NCBI GenBank assembly: GCA_964411125.1 | Contig: CAYPJU010000032.1 | Location: 1 to 63,930 of the forward strand | DNA: 63,930 bases | Origin: JBFIHF01 sp964411125 | GTDB taxonomy: Bacteria > Myxococcota_A > Bradymonadia > Bradymonadales > Bradymonadaceae | Direction of reading: 5' to 3' | In this document: positions 1 through 9,969 of the stretch, piece after piece | How positions within the stretch are numbered: position 1 is the first letter of the stretch | Layout: every line of letters begins with the position of its first letter | Position numbers and translations under genes: made by a program | The notes under the pieces: generated by a model | Seen by the model: only the letters and a program-made list of their open reading frames with translations | Databases searched by the model: none | What the model was told of the DNA's origin: nothing

Positions 1-29
1 GGGCAGGGGGGACGACCCCGACGGCAGAT

Positions 30-1094
<1,065 letters not shown>

Positions 1095-1234
1095 CTGCGG
1101 ATCCTCCGTCGGTCCTTCCGGAGGATATCTACCAGATATCGTGAGTGGTGCGAACGATCGAGGGGGCGCACCGCCACCATCACCCGGTTCGTCGAAAATT
1201 TGCGTCCGCTGCGCCTCCATCCAAAACTCCGGGC

Positions 1235-3451
1235 ATGCGACATCGTCAACTACCGACCGTTCTCTTCCTGCTCTCCCTCCCCCATGCCGCGTTCGCCCAG
1301 TCCAACGACGAGGACCCGAACACCGTCTCGACTTCGGCCCGAGCACCTTCCACGCAGTTTGCGGTCGAGCGAAGCGTCTCGGACGTCAGCGCGGAGGAGG
1401 TGCGGGAGAGGCAGGCGGACACGGTGACGTCGGCGTTCGAGGAGGAACCCGGGGTACTGGTGCAGAGCACGAACCGCGGGGCGGGGACGCTCATCGTGCG
1501 CGGGCTCGTGGGCCCCGAGAACCTGATCTACTTCGACGGGGTGCGGTTCTCGCAGTCGACGTTTCGGACCGGCCCGAACCAGTACACGAACACAATCGAT
1601 CCGTGGGCGCTCGAGCGGCTGGAGCTCGTCCGGGGGCCGGCCTCGGTGCTCTACGGATCGGGGGCGATGGGGGGTGCGCTGCACCTGACGCCGCGGGGCC
1701 TTCCCGACGAGACCGAGACGACGGCGCGCGCCGGGCTTCGGTCCGGCGACTCGATGGCGGGGTTCATGGTGGACGGCGGCAGCTCGTTCGACACGGTGAA
1801 GGGCTCGGCGCTGAAGGCGCGGCTCGGCGGGACGTTCCGTGCGCACGGCGACCTCCGCGCGGGCTCCGACGGCGGAGCGATCTTCCCGGCGTCGCTCGAC
1901 GGGACGGAGTTTCTGGCGAAGCCGTGGGAAGAAGGCTACTGGCGAGGCGGGGTGGGCTACGACTTCGGGGAGAGCACGCTGCGGCTCAACTACTTCGGCG
2001 GCAGCGTCACCGATGCGATGCGGCTCGACCGCGTGGGCAACGGCGAGGTGCGGGTCTACGACAACCAGGACCATCTGACGTACCTGACGTGGGAGCTCGA
2101 CGGGCCGCTGTGGATCGACGACTTCCGCATCAACGCGTCGTGGCACCGGACGGTCGAGGACGTCACGCGCTGGAACTGCGAGGACGCAGTCGGGCCGCGG
2201 AACTGTGTCGAGGGCAACTTCGAAGCGCTCGGGCGGCTGCGGACGAACACCGACCTGGTCGACACCTTCGGGTCGAGCGCGGTCGGCATCTCGCACCTCT
2301 TCCGGCGCCGGCTCACGATGACGTGGGGTGCCGACGCCTACGCAGACTTCGTCGACAGCAGCGGCACGGACGCGCGCGCGCCGGGGTTCGAGCCCGACGA
2401 ATCGGGCGGCAACTTCGCGTCGGGGTCACGCTACAGCACGGTCGGCCTCTTCACGCTCGCGAACCTCGAGCTCCTCGCGTGGGGGATCCACTCCGTCCGA
2501 GCACACGGCGGGGCGCGCGTCGAAAGCCACGCCGCGTTCGCGCCCGACGTCACCGAGGAGCTCGGCGACGTCAGCTACAGCTACACGGGCGTCGTCGGCT
2601 CGGCGGGGCTCTCGTTTCTGTCGGCGACGGTGCTCAACGCCTACCTGAACTGGAACCAGGGATTCCGCGCGCCGAACCTGCAGGAGGCGACGGTGCTGGG
2701 CGACACGGGCAACTTCTTCGAGGTGCCGAACCCCGACCTGAAGCCCGAGCGGAGCGACACGTTCGAGCTCGGCGCGAAGTTCGAGGTGCCGTGGATCGCC
2801 CGACTGCACGCGGCGGCCTGGGTGTCGCTCTTGTCGGATCGCATCACCCGCGAGGCGACGAGCTTCGACGGGGCGTCACAGATCGACGACAAAGAGGTTC
2901 GGTGGCGTGTGAACCGTGACCGCGCGTACTTCTACGGCGCCGACCTCTCCGCCGAGACGACCGACGTCGCGGGGTTGTCGGCGTACGGCAACGTCTCGTG
3001 GATCGACGGCGCGGTCCAGGCGGACGACCCCGACGATGCGTTCGAGCCGGGGCCGCTGCACGACATGTTCGCTGGCGACGACGCGTGGACGACCTCGCGA
3101 CGGCTGCCGCCGACCCAGTACCTCGCCGGGCTTCGGTTCGAACCGTCGGGGGGGGCCTGGGTGGCGTTCTACATCCAGGGTGCGGCGGCGCAGGATCGAC
3201 TGAACCCCGACGACCGCGCCGACCTGCGGATCTGCGAGACGGAGCCGGGGGTTCTGTACGACGATGTCGGCGGGCGATGCCCCGGCACGGCGGCGTGGAC
3301 TACGCTGAACGCGCGGATGGGGTTCACGCGGGGGCCGGCGACGGTCGACGTGGCGGCGACGAACCTCACCGACGTCCGCTATCGGCTGCACGGGTCGGGC
3401 ATTCCAGCGCCCGGCTTCGGCTTTGCCGGTCAGCTCACGGTGCAGTGGTAG
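1235..3451 (+). CDS. TonB-dependent outer-membrane receptor
   Basis: Predicted outer-membrane active-transport receptor of 738 residues, within the normal family range. The start at 1235 gives a clean signal peptide (MRHRQLPTVLFLLSLPHAAFA, cut near AFA-QS); the frame is open 30 codons further upstream without a signal sequence. The plug domain follows: TVTSAFEEEPGVLVQ, GLVGPENLIYFDGVRF and LERLELVRGPASVLYGSG are typical plug motifs. A beta-barrel with aromatic-rich strands follows, including the NWNQGFRAPNLQEATV segment, and the protein ends in the aromatic C-terminal signature GQLTVQW. The ligand cannot be read from sequence; iron-siderophore, heme or cobalamin-type substrates are all possible. 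The 3' end overlaps the convergent kinase-esterase gene by 17 bp. Confidence 0.92.
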   Translation: MRHRQLPTVLFLLSLPHAAFAQSNDEDPNTVSTSARAPSTQFAVERSVSDVSAEEVRERQADTVTSAFEEEPGVLVQSTNRGAGTLIVRGLVGPENLIYFDGVRFSQSTFRTGPNQYTNTIDPWALERLELVRGPASVLYGSGAMGGALHLTPRGLPDETETTARAGLRSGDSMAGFMVDGGSSFDTVKGSALKARLGGTFRAHGDLRAGSDGGAIFPASLDGTEFLAKPWEEGYWRGGVGYDFGESTLRLNYFGGSVTDAMRLDRVGNGEVRVYDNQDHLTYLTWELDGPLWIDDFRINASWHRTVEDVTRWNCEDAVGPRNCVEGNFEALGRLRTNTDLVDTFGSSAVGISHLFRRRLTMTWGADAYADFVDSSGTDARAPGFEPDESGGNFASGSRYSTVGLFTLANLELLAWGIHSVRAHGGARVESHAAFAPDVTEELGDVSYSYTGVVGSAGLSFLSATVLNAYLNWNQGFRAPNLQEATVLGDTGNFFEVPNPDLKPERSDTFELGAKFEVPWIARLHAAAWVSLLSDRITREATSFDGASQIDDKEVRWRVNRDRAYFYGADLSAETTDVAGLSAYGNVSWIDGAVQADDPDDAFEPGPLHDMFAGDDAWTTSRRLPPTQYLAGLRFEPSGGAWVAFYIQGAAAQDRLNPDDRADLRICETEPGVLYDDVGGRCPGTAAWTTLNARMGFTRGPATVDVAATNLTDVRYRLHGSGIPAPGFGFAGQLTVQW

Positions 3452-5486
3452 TCTCTTCGGGGTCGGGAGGGGCGACCTTTTCGAAGAAAAACTCCGACAC
3501 GACGCGCGCGGCGGGCATCTGCATCGGGAGTCCGGTGCCCAGACCGACGAACCGCGATAGTCCGTCGGTGGTCTCGGGGCGTTGGTTTGGCCACGCATGA
3601 CCGCCGTCGTGCACGCAGATGGCGAGGGGTTCGCGGCATTCCCCCTGCCAGCGGCACGTCCAGGTCGCTCCTTCCTGCCATACCGTCGGCGCTCCGCTGC
3701 ACCGGTATTCGTCACGACGGATCGCGTGGATCTTCTCCGCACCGGTCACAAAGCCGAAAAGGGGGACATCTCCTCCTTCGTAAGGAAGCCGAGGGTCGTT
3801 TCGGCCGTCGATTCTCAGCATCGGGATCAGCCCGACACAATTGTCGCCGAGCTCTTTGATCCGGATCGATGAAATCGCCGTGGCGCGGAAGCCGAGGTCG
3901 CATGCTCGCAGCTCGAGAAATCGCCCCCCCGTGCTGGTGCCGACGCTCATCCGGCGGTCGGGATCGAGGCAGTGTCGTTCTTCGAGTCGTGGAATCGCTT
4001 CGCGCAGGAACCTCGTTTCGACGCGGCGGCGGCTCCATGCTTCCTGGCGGGCGATGCCTCCGGTCGCGAAGTGCGTCAGACTCTCGGGGGCGACGACGTA
4101 AAACCCATACTCGTCGGCGAGATCTTCGAACCTGGATTCCTCGAAGAACTTGGTGGGTCCAGCCTGCCGTCCGCTATGGAAGAGCCATACGGCCGGGCTC
4201 CGCTTCGTGGGGTCGAGCCCCTCGGGTCGATAGACGAGGACGTTTCGCGCGACGCCGTGGATCACGACGGTCTCCATCTTCGCTCCGGGCTCGATGCGTT
4301 CGCGCAGGCATCCGTCGTCGGTAGGTACGGGGCCGGCGCGTTCGGGCGACCGTTCCACGTCGTCGCTCGCACCGAGGTCCGCCTCCTCGGTTCTCGCCAT
4401 CGGTTCTCGTGGTTCCACCAGTGCAGGTGCGCTCGGTGACAGGGATGGAGCGGCGACCTGCGTGGGGGCGCTCGGGGGCGCTTCACGTGTGGGCGTGGCG
4501 ATCAGGCCGAAGAGAGCGATGCTGGCCATCACGGCGGCGATCCCGACGCCGGCGGCGAGGTAGAAAATCTTCCGGTCGCGCGAAAGGGGAGCACGCTTTC
4601 GGGCGACCGCCGAGCCGAGAGAGTGGGCCGACAGGGGACGTTCCGACGGTGCCACGGCGTCGAGCCCCTTGATGACCTCGCCCATCGAGCGAGGTCGCTC
4701 CGTCGGGCTGCGGTCGCACATCGCATCGACGAGACGGCGCAGCGTGGGAGCGACGGGGAAGTTGGCGGGGAGCGAGACCCCGACGTTGACGTGCTGGTGG
4801 AGGATCGCCTGGATCGAGTCGTCCTGGACCGCGGGACGTCCCGTGAGGAGTTCGATCGCGACGAGCCCGAGCGCGTAGACGTCGACCGCGGGGGTGAGGT
4901 CCTCTCCCTTGATCTGCTCGGGGGCCATGAAGTGGGGTGTCCCGAGGAGTGCGTTCTCGGACGTGATGCGCGTCACCGACGAGTCGAAGCTTCGCGCGAT
5001 GCCGAAGTCGAGCACCTTCACCTGGTACGGAGCTCCGCGCGGCGAGTAGACCCGCACGTTGGCAGGCTTGACGTCGCGGTGGAGGAGGCCAAGGTCGTGG
5101 GCAGCCCCGAGGGAGGCGGCGATCTGTCGGAGGATCGCGATGGTGTCTGCGGTCCCGAGCGGAGCGTCCTCGGCGATCACCTGCTCGAGATCTCGGCCTT
5201 CCAGATATTCGTAGACGAAGTAGAGGAGGCCGTCCGACTCGCCGGCGTCGAGGAGTTGCACGGTGTGGGGCCCTCCGAGGCCGGCGATGATCTTCACTTC
5301 GCGCTGGAAGCGGGCGAGGACCTTCGGCTGCTGCCCGTGCGCGTCTTCGAAGAGCACTTTGAGGGCGACCTCCCGTCCCGTACGCCGGTCGACCGCGCGG
5401 TAGACGGTGCCGGCCCCACCTTCACCGAGGAGGCGGTCCACGCGGTAGCGGTCGACGAAGAGGACTCCGGGCGCGAGCCGCGTCAT
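3435..5486 (-). CDS. Transmembrane Ser/Thr kinase with intact CE1/LpqC-like esterase ectodomain (array member K1)
   Basis: Last gene of the six-gene array and the only member with a complete hydrolase triad. Residues about 13-280 form a Hanks-type kinase: Gly loop GEGGAGTVY (21-29), Lys43, HRDVKPANV (136-144), DFG 160-162, GTPHFMAPEQ. One membrane span at about 307-330 follows, then a Pro/Ala-rich linker, then an alpha/beta-hydrolase resembling PHB depolymerase/feruloyl-esterase (CE1, LpqC) proteins. Triad by hand alignment: Ser518 in GTSTG, Asp564 in GRNDPRLPY, His630 in HDGGHAWP. The hydrolase half has many Cys, consistent with disulfides outside the cytoplasm. Start chosen at ATG 5486 because paralogues begin a similar distance before the Gly loop; the frame is open further upstream. 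The gene lies 34 bp after K2. Confidence 0.9.
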   Translation of the reverse strand: MTRLAPGVLFVDRYRVDRLLGEGGAGTVYRAVDRRTGREVALKVLFEDAHGQQPKVLARFQREVKIIAGLGGPHTVQLLDAGESDGLLYFVYEYLEGRDLEQVIAEDAPLGTADTIAILRQIAASLGAAHDLGLLHRDVKPANVRVYSPRGAPYQVKVLDFGIARSFDSSVTRITSENALLGTPHFMAPEQIKGEDLTPAVDVYALGLVAIELLTGRPAVQDDSIQAILHQHVNVGVSLPANFPVAPTLRRLVDAMCDRSPTERPRSMGEVIKGLDAVAPSERPLSAHSLGSAVARKRAPLSRDRKIFYLAAGVGIAAVMASIALFGLIATPTREAPPSAPTQVAAPSLSPSAPALVEPREPMARTEEADLGASDDVERSPERAGPVPTDDGCLRERIEPGAKMETVVIHGVARNVLVYRPEGLDPTKRSPAVWLFHSGRQAGPTKFFEESRFEDLADEYGFYVVAPESLTHFATGGIARQEAWSRRRVETRFLREAIPRLEERHCLDPDRRMSVGTSTGGRFLELRACDLGFRATAISSIRIKELGDNCVGLIPMLRIDGRNDPRLPYEGGDVPLFGFVTGAEKIHAIRRDEYRCSGAPTVWQEGATWTCRWQGECREPLAICVHDGGHAWPNQRPETTDGLSRFVGLGTGLPMQMPAARVVSEFFFEKVAPPDPEETTTAP

Positions 5487-5520
5487 CGGGAGCCTCGTTG
5501 GAAGGTCGCGCGCACCGACC

Positions 5521-7719
5521 TCATCGCTCCCTCTTCGGCGACATACGGTCGACGAAGTCGGCAAACAGGTCCGCCATCGGTGCGCGCGGCGCCGGGCCGA
5601 CGCAGCCGGTGAAGTTGGCCTCGTAGAGGAGGTCGACCCGGATCCCGGGCCACCCGTGGCCGTCGGGGTGGGTGCAGATCTCGAGCGGCGCATCGCAGGA
5701 GGTCCGAACTTCGCAGTCGAAACGGTCGAAACGCTCGACATCTCGTGGCCGTCCCGAGCAATCGTAGAAGTCGGCGAGGATCTCGGTGTGTCGCGCGAAC
5801 GAGATGCGCGGCTCGTTCTTGCAGTTCGGGCCGCCGTCGATCGGCGCCCAGAAGTTGCGCCGTCCCTCGACCTGAAGGAGGGGAGCGCGGAGGTCTCCAG
5901 CGCACTCGAGCCGCTCGACGTCGAGGCGGTGGCCGTCGATCATCACGCCAGCGGACGGGATCTGACAGGCGAGCTGCAGCGCCATCTTCGCCCCCGCTCC
6001 TTCGCCGACCAGGAAGAGCCTCTCCGGATCGCCACAGTGGGCCTCGGTGACCTCCTCGACCAACCGGTGGAGAAACGCGTTGTCGGTCGCGTCCGCCCAC
6101 GAGTGGCTCCACTGGGTCATGGTGTCGGGCTTCATCAGGAACTCGGGGACCGGGCGGGGCCCGGACTTGCTGCGCGGCCTGATGACAACGAAGCCTCGCT
6201 GTGCGGCGAGCGTCGCGAGACCCGTCTCGGCCAGAAACTCCCCCGACTTGAGATGGCGTGTGTCGTGCAGCAGCAGCAACACCGGGCGCCGGCCGGCCTC
6301 GACCGCGGGGTGTGCGTCGACGACCGCTTCGCGGGCGATCCCGTCGATCTGAATCTCGTAGGGGGCGGTGCCGTCGGAACGGTCTGGCACGCAGCCTCCG
6401 GCGGAGATCAGGGCGGCTTCGATCGCATTCTCGCTGGCTCCTCTCGCGGCTGCGAGCGCCTGGCGGAGCGCCACGGGTGAGACTTCCGCGGGCTGCTCCT
6501 CGACCTCGGCAGGTGCCGGTTCGGCCTGCGAGGTCTCCACGGCCGGCGGCTCGATCTCGGGTTCTGCGGAGAGCCATTGCAGCACCCCGATGACGGCGCC
6601 CCCGGCCACCAACATTCCGAGGAGAGCGACCAGGAGGTTGCCGGTGGACAGACTGTCACGGTCGGTGGGTGGCGCGGTCTCCACGACGGTCGACGAGCTC
6701 GCGGGGCCCGTGGTGTGTCGCGGAGGGTGGGGCAGTGGCGCGGGAGTCTGGTGAGGAATGACGGGACCGGGGGGGGCGGGCTGCGCCATCGCTCGGGACG
6801 CCAGCGAGTGGGTGCCGGAATGGTCACCGAACCGCTCGCGGGAGATGTCTGCGCTCCCGCCGAAACGCGAAGCTTCGTAGAGAGCGAGCGCCTCCAGCAC
6901 CTCTCGGGCCGACTGGAAGCGGTCCTCGGGTTGTCGTTCGATCATTCGTTCGAAGATCGAGCGCAGCTCGGGGTCGATGGGGAGCGTCGGCGGAAGTCGC
7001 TTCGGTTCGCGGGCGACCTGGGCGCGCATCACCTCGTGGTGGCCGTGGCCCGACACTGCCGGGCGTCCGGTGAGGAGCTCGAACGCCACGAGCCCCAGGC
7101 TGTAGATGTCGCATGCCGGGGTCAGCTCGGCGCCGAAGATCTGTTCGGGAGCCATGAAGGCCGGGGTCCCCACGATCGCGCCGACGGCGGTGATCCGGTC
7201 CTCTCCGCCCCCTTCGACCGGGCGTGCGACGCCGAAGTCGAGGAGCTTCACCGTCCAGGGATCGTCGAGGTATCGAAAGACGCGGATGTTCTCCGGCTTG
7301 ATGTCGCGGTGGAGGAGGTCGAGCTCGTGGGCCTCCCGCAGGCCCTGGAGTACCTGCCGGACGACGTGCGTCACGATGCGAGGTTCCTGGGGACCGTTCT
7401 CGCGCACCACCTGCTGCAGGTCACGCCCGGGGACGTACTCGAAGACCATGAAGAGGAGTCCGCCCGCCTCTTCGCCGAAGTCGTAGAGGGTCACGCTGTG
7501 TGGGTCACGCAGGTTGGCGACGATGCGGGCTTCTCGCTGAAATCGGGCCCGCATCTCGTCGGGGTAGCCATCGGGTCCCGGGTGGAGAACCTTGAGGGCG
7601 ACCTGTCGCTGCGATGCGGACTCGCTCGCGAGGAACACGGTGGCGAACCCACCCCGACCCAGGACGCGCAAGACGTTGTAGCGGCTGTGAAACGTCTGGC
7701 CGGGTTCGGGGAGGAGCAT
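5521..7719 (-). CDS. Transmembrane Ser/Thr kinase with pseudo-esterase ectodomain (K2)
   Basis: A 732-residue paralogue with the same layout as K1. The kinase half looks active: GRGGFATVF (21-29), Lys43, HRDIKPENI (137-145), DFG 161-163, GTPAFMAPEQ. A membrane span lies at about 359-383 (LLVALLGMLVAGGAVIGVL). The C-terminal hydrolase-like domain keeps the fold landmarks (HCGDPERLFLVGEGAG, CTHPDGHGWPG). However, the nucleophile elbow reads GEGAG, so the Ser position is Gly574, and the acid position is Asn622 (EGRRNFWAP). His688 is retained. By these residues it should not hydrolyse esters and more likely binds a ligand. Start ATG 7719 is the first codon of the frame. It is 84 bp downstream of K3, on the same strand. 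Confidence 0.88.
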   Translation of the reverse strand: MLLPEPGQTFHSRYNVLRVLGRGGFATVFLASESASQRQVALKVLHPGPDGYPDEMRARFQREARIVANLRDPHSVTLYDFGEEAGGLLFMVFEYVPGRDLQQVVRENGPQEPRIVTHVVRQVLQGLREAHELDLLHRDIKPENIRVFRYLDDPWTVKLLDFGVARPVEGGGEDRITAVGAIVGTPAFMAPEQIFGAELTPACDIYSLGLVAFELLTGRPAVSGHGHHEVMRAQVAREPKRLPPTLPIDPELRSIFERMIERQPEDRFQSAREVLEALALYEASRFGGSADISRERFGDHSGTHSLASRAMAQPAPPGPVIPHQTPAPLPHPPRHTTGPASSSTVVETAPPTDRDSLSTGNLLVALLGMLVAGGAVIGVLQWLSAEPEIEPPAVETSQAEPAPAEVEEQPAEVSPVALRQALAAARGASENAIEAALISAGGCVPDRSDGTAPYEIQIDGIAREAVVDAHPAVEAGRRPVLLLLHDTRHLKSGEFLAETGLATLAAQRGFVVIRPRSKSGPRPVPEFLMKPDTMTQWSHSWADATDNAFLHRLVEEVTEAHCGDPERLFLVGEGAGAKMALQLACQIPSAGVMIDGHRLDVERLECAGDLRAPLLQVEGRRNFWAPIDGGPNCKNEPRISFARHTEILADFYDCSGRPRDVERFDRFDCEVRTSCDAPLEICTHPDGHGWPGIRVDLLYEANFTGCVGPAPRAPMADLFADFVDRMSPKRER

Positions 7720-7803
7720 GGGACGCAGTGTACCTCTGCACCTGCCGTCGCAACAGGTGTCGCGCGTCCCGAAATTGTCGTGGCGGCTCCCACCAAAGGG
7801 GCG

Positions 7804-9906
7804 TCAGGGAACGTCGACGCCGTTCTCGCTCCAGAACTTCCAGAATACTGGCCACGGGTCGATCGACATTCTGTTGCTGGCGCAGTGGGAGTTGGGAAGC
7901 ATGCTCTCCGGAGGGGTGGCGACGTAGCCGGGAAAGTGGTGGCCGTCGGGATGGACGCAGCTCACGGTCGATACGTCGCAGCTTTGCATCGCCCGGCATT
8001 CGAGCCGTGAGGAAGGAGCAGGCCACTTTTTCGTGCGCGATCCGCAGCCGTTGGCTTCGCGAAGTGCCTCTTCTCGGTCGGCGAGGCTCCTTGCTCTCAC
8101 GTTCCCGCATCCGGCGGGAAACTCGCCGTCGAGGTCGATCGGATTGTAGAAGTCGCGCTCGCCGGTCAGCAGGATCGTCGGGCTTCCCGATTCGGCGCAA
8201 GGGGCGGTGTATGTCTCTCGGACTCCTACCAGGGCGATGCCAGACAGGGGGACCTCGCACCGGGCTCGCGCGAGGAAGATGCCTCCATCGCCGTGCCCCA
8301 TGGCATAGACTCGGTCGTTGGTGCAGAGCCGCGATCGGGCGGCGTCGATGAGGCTTCGGAGGTAGTCGGGGCTGGTGTTTGCCCACGCCGTCGACAGGAA
8401 GAGCTCGAAGACGGAGCGTGGAACGACGACGATGACTCCGTGCTCGTCGGCGAACTTTTGGACGGCGATCCCTTCGAAGTAGCGTGGGGGCTCGACGGGC
8501 CGTGAATCGTGGAAGGCGAGCAGAACGGGCATTTTCACTCGCCCGTCGTAGCCGCGGGGGATGTAGACGCCCGTGGCGTCGCCTGGCCGAAGAGTCTGCA
8601 GGCCGGCGGCGAGGGGACGTCCGTCACACGGATCCTCGCCGACCGTCTGGATCGCTTCCGACCTGGCCGTGACCACGGCGCGCCTTGCATCGATGAAAGC
8701 TTCGACGTGAGGGTCGGGCGGAGGCGTCTCGGGTGGCTCTGGAACCGGCGCAGCAGCTTGCTCCTCGGGTTGGGGAAGTGCGATCGGAGCGACGGTCGGG
8801 GCAGGGGAAGGCTCGTCCCCGCTGAAGACGAGCGCGACGGCCGCGACGAAAGCCCCTGCTACGAGAAGCGCCGCGAGAGCCGCCATGATCGAGAGGGCCC
8901 GTCGGCGGGGGTCTTCGGCGGCGGGAGCCGCGGGTTGGAATCCTTCGTCGAGCGTGGTCCCCGGCCGTGGGTGGTGCGCGATCGGCGCCGAGCGAGGTGT
9001 CGGGTCGCGATTCGGCGGTTCCGCCGGGAGAGCACGAGCGACGGGGATCGGCTGGGAAGCGCTCGCTTCGGCGAGGTCGAGAGCGCGCATCACGTCTTCG
9101 GCGGTCTGGTAGCGCTGGTGGACGTCTCGCTGGACCATCCGTTCCACGACAGACCGCACGGCGGGGGTGACGGGGACATCCTGCGGCAACCGAATGGGGG
9201 GCCCGTTCACCTGGAGCATCAGGATCTCGGTGGCGGACGGAGCGTCGACCGCCGCAACACCGGTGAGGAGTTCGTAAGCGACGAGGCCGAGGCTGTAGAG
9301 ATCGGAGGCGGGGGTGAGCTCGGCGCCGAACACCTGTTCGGGCGACATGAACTGCGGGGTCCCGATCATCGCGCCCTCCTGTGTGATCCGCCCCTCCCCC
9401 TTCTCGGCCTGGCGGGCGATCCCGAAGTCGAGCAGCTTCACCCGCAGCGGGTCGCCCATGTAGTCGAAGACACGAATGTTGGCGGGCTTGATGTCGCGGT
9501 GAAGGAGGCCCGCGGCGTGGGCCTCTCGCAGCGACTGGAGCACCTGCCGGACGACGTAGAGGGCGTCACCCTGCGGCATCGGTCCAGCGCGGAGGACCCC
9601 CTCGAGGTCCTTCCCCGGGATGAACTCGAAGACCATGTAGAGGAGACCGTCGGGGGTCTCGCCGAAGTCGAACATCGTGACGGTGTGCGGGTCGCGCAGG
9701 CTCGATAGCACGCGGACCTCTCGCATGAACCGCGAATGCATCGTCTCGGCGTAACCGCTGGAGCCGGGCTCGATGATCTTGATGGCGACGTCGCGTTGCG
9801 CCAACTGGTCGAGGGCGCGGTAGACGACGGCGAAGCCGCCGCGTCCGAGCTCGCCGCGGAGCTCGTAGCGTCCCTGGAAGGTTTCACCGATGGAGGGAAG
9901 TCGCAT
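7804..9906 (-). CDS. Transmembrane Ser/Thr kinase with pseudo-esterase ectodomain (K3)
   Basis: A 700-residue array member. Kinase: GRGGFAVVY (21-29), Lys43, HRDIKPANI (136-144), DFG 160-162, GTPQFMSPEQ. A membrane span lies at about 337-361 after RRR, which fits a cytoplasmic kinase and outside C-terminus. Hydrolase-like domain: RVYAMGHGDGG puts Gly539 where the Ser nucleophile belongs. Asp585 (TGERDFYNP) and His656 (CVHPDGHHFPG) are present. It is therefore predicted to be catalytically dead as an esterase while keeping two of three triad residues. I use ATG 9906 (MRLPSIGETFQGRYEL); a TTG two codons upstream is possible. It sits 63 bp downstream of K4. Confidence 0.88.
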   Translation of the reverse strand: MRLPSIGETFQGRYELRGELGRGGFAVVYRALDQLAQRDVAIKIIEPGSSGYAETMHSRFMREVRVLSSLRDPHTVTMFDFGETPDGLLYMVFEFIPGKDLEGVLRAGPMPQGDALYVVRQVLQSLREAHAAGLLHRDIKPANIRVFDYMGDPLRVKLLDFGIARQAEKGEGRITQEGAMIGTPQFMSPEQVFGAELTPASDLYSLGLVAYELLTGVAAVDAPSATEILMLQVNGPPIRLPQDVPVTPAVRSVVERMVQRDVHQRYQTAEDVMRALDLAEASASQPIPVARALPAEPPNRDPTPRSAPIAHHPRPGTTLDEGFQPAAPAAEDPRRRALSIMAALAALLVAGAFVAAVALVFSGDEPSPAPTVAPIALPQPEEQAAAPVPEPPETPPPDPHVEAFIDARRAVVTARSEAIQTVGEDPCDGRPLAAGLQTLRPGDATGVYIPRGYDGRVKMPVLLAFHDSRPVEPPRYFEGIAVQKFADEHGVIVVVPRSVFELFLSTAWANTSPDYLRSLIDAARSRLCTNDRVYAMGHGDGGIFLARARCEVPLSGIALVGVRETYTAPCAESGSPTILLTGERDFYNPIDLDGEFPAGCGNVRARSLADREEALREANGCGSRTKKWPAPSSRLECRAMQSCDVSTVSCVHPDGHHFPGYVATPPESMLPNSHCASNRMSIDPWPVFWKFWSENGVDVP

Positions 9907-9969
9907 TGCCAACCACTGTATCGCGAACTCACCTCGAGGAAATCCCCTTTCGAGCTGCGAACCGACCGT

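Noticed and set aside
1095..1346. N-terminal extension of release factor 1
   Set aside because: The extra 84 codons have no RF1 similarity and overlap the divergent receptor start; ATG 1094 gives the family's normal N-terminus.
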